Source: Gadus chalcogrammus (taxonomy: Eukaryota > Chordata > Actinopteri > Gadiformes > Gadidae). From it: a DNA stretch of 64,000 bases. Below, in pieces: positions 50,789 to 64,000 of the stretch. Each line of letters begins with the position of its first letter. Position 1 is the first letter of the stretch. The position numbers were made by a program, and so were the translations under genes. The stretch covers positions 1,233,154 to 1,297,153 of the forward strand of contig NC_079417.1 of assembly GCF_026213295.1 (NCBI RefSeq), given 5' to 3'. The notes beneath the pieces are model-generated. The model had not been told where the DNA came from. It made no database searches and was given only the letters and a program-made list of their open reading frames with translations.

Positions 50789-51119
50789 CTCTGTCTTTCG
50801 GTCTCACACTCTACTTTCCAAGGCGCGCACTACACGTATACAAATATAAAGTTCAAAACAATAACCTTATAATGCATTGCACATAGTATAAATAGGAAAT
50901 TGTATGTTTGGTTACTTCAAACACAATCGAAACAGTTTTCACCACCGAATGGGGCAGAGCGTCCACACTACAATCACAACCAGACCCACGTCCACATCCT
51001 GACAGCTGATGAGCCGCTCCACCAACCAGCACCGGAGGGATGGCGGCATTGTTTACAACACAGCACAACATAAAAACCGTGACCCGGAGAACGCTCATTG
51101 ACGGATGAGATCCACCCGG

Positions 51120-51530
51120 GATCATGTCGGCGAAACTCCGCCTCAGCCTGCCTGCCCGACAAGGAAGCTAACGCTAGCCACATTAGCAGCCCACTAACGT
51201 ACTGCGGAGGGTAGCACTACTCCAACCGGCGGGTGTGTTAACCGGTGTAGGCCCGGACAGGGGCCACCGACCCCGGGGGGGACGGCGGGACCCCCGTGTG
51301 AGAGGGCCGTGTGTCGGTGCGTTGGGGGCTTGCCGTGTCCACTCACCAGACGCTCCCGTGTCTTCAGCATCTTCTGGGATCCCACTGCCGTCGCGCGCCT
51401 CTGACGGAGCGATCTCGCTTCTCCGGCAGGGGGGCGGAGTCACGTGGCAAGAAGATTCCACTCCGACCGTGGGACAGATTGGCCCCGCCCAGAGACTCTG
51501 GCCCCGCCCACCTCGTCAGACATAATAGTC
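51120..51530. promoter_or_regulatory. CpG-rich segment, probable ATP2C1 promoter/first exon area
   Basis: CpG-dense DNA about 1 kb from the PIK3R4 start codon. On the minus strand 51370-51347 reads ATG plus seven codons (MLKTRERL), then a strong splice donor CTG|GTGAGT. It would join exon 41303-41199 in phase 0. This may be the true or alternative first coding exon of ATP2C1, making this a shared promoter region with PIK3R4. Confidence 0.5.
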
Positions 51531-52338
51531 ACTACATGAACCTCATCCCATGGCGGGTCTATCTCCTGGAAGATGTTCTACAGACCATGGACCAGGAGGA
51601 GACAAGCCTCCTTCTCCAGCCCATGTGGTCATACTGTAAAAAGCGCCCTATATCCAGGTCAGGTGTTCCTTCAGTGGCCCACCAGGGGGCGCCCTAGATC
51701 AGACGATCCTCCAGTGAACCACCAGGGGATGCTGTAGTCCAGATCCGCCCTGACCCGGAATCACAACAACTCCTGCTCCAGGACAGACAGTCCGCAGATA
51801 GTATCGCTCACTTCGGCTGTTAATGCGACACAAAGTTTCTTCTATAATGACCCTCAGACAGCCCTAGAGCATTAAGGAGAAACATCTCGAACCCTGACAT
51901 GGTCCCGGTTCTCCCGTCTCTCCGCTGTCACCCCTGCTCAGCTAGCCCATCATTCACCCCCCCACCGCCGGGCCAGCGAGTCAACAACAACCGTCTACCG
52001 CCGCATCGCCTGGTAACTTCACGCTTTTGCAGCGATCTAACATCATGGTGTGAACGGATTTGAAGTTGTGGCAGTAGTTGATGTGGTCTAAAACAGTGAG
52101 CTCTCAGCTAAAAGAGCATTATTAAAAATGTATCTTCTCTGAGCGCATGTCATGTGACTCCCCTCCTGAGAGCCCATTTCCTCGGCCCCGTGTTGTTTTG
52201 TTGTTCTGCATTGGATGAATGCCATCGTTTGTGCTCAGAACTCAGCAGTATTTAGTACTCTTAGCACTTAGTACTCAGTGCGGTTCAAGTTAAACTCAGG
52301 AGCTGTCCAACCTCTCCTTAGCTCTGAGCGGAGCCGCG

Positions 52339-64000
<11,662 letters not shown>

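Overview
This window is vertebrate nuclear DNA, almost certainly from a ray-finned (teleost) fish. The genes have short, canonically spliced exons, the intergenic DNA carries small non-autonomous hAT- and Harbinger-like elements, and a two-Ig-domain receptor of the fish CD22/siglec-like type is present. The density of (CA)n/(TG)n tracts and minisatellites is extreme and recalls gadiform (cod-like) genomes; that lineage guess is inference only.

Layout, left to right: (1) 271-3916 (+), a five-exon, single-pass Ig receptor with an ITIM-like tail. (2) 5731-7936, a nest of hAT-like elements, two of them inserted inside a third. (3) 7997-20032 (+), a tandem cluster of asteroid-homolog-1-like (ASTE1-like, FEN1/XPG nuclease superfamily) genes: a 5' pseudogene (8180-8575), intact copy A (8785-12500), an orphan 3'-tail fragment (14528-14665) and intact copy B (17154-20032). 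All three 5' ends carry GAAANNGAAAC interferon-stimulated response elements (ISREs), and both intact copies have a TATA box close downstream. (4) 20450-25230, repeats and minisatellites between convergent genes. (5) 25231-42003 (-), complete ATP2C1 (Golgi Ca2+/Mn2+ ATPase SPCA1), 27 coding exons that sum in frame to 933 residues. (6) 42004-52338, the head-to-head spacer between ATP2C1 and PIK3R4, with a CpG-rich stretch near 51120-51530. (7) 52339-64000 (+), PIK3R4 (VPS15), 14 exons, cut by the window edge in the WD40 part.

The order and orientation ASTE1 / ATP2C1 / PIK3R4 match the human 3q22.1 neighbourhood, so this is an ancestral block in which ASTE1 has expanded. ATP2C1 and PIK3R4 are housekeeping membrane-traffic genes (Golgi ion homeostasis; class III PI3-kinase complex). 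The ASTE1-like copies look different: their promoters have the layout of interferon-induced genes, which suggests a nuclease expanded for antiviral or stress responses. That is the most interesting candidate system here.

A second theme is that several ATP2C1 introns contain tandem repeats built from the neighbouring splice junction itself: ten extra donor copies at 29850-30180, extra acceptors at 33879-33970 and 38026-38090. A mutated ATP2C1 exon fragment also lies inside the ASTE1 cluster at 15131-15183.
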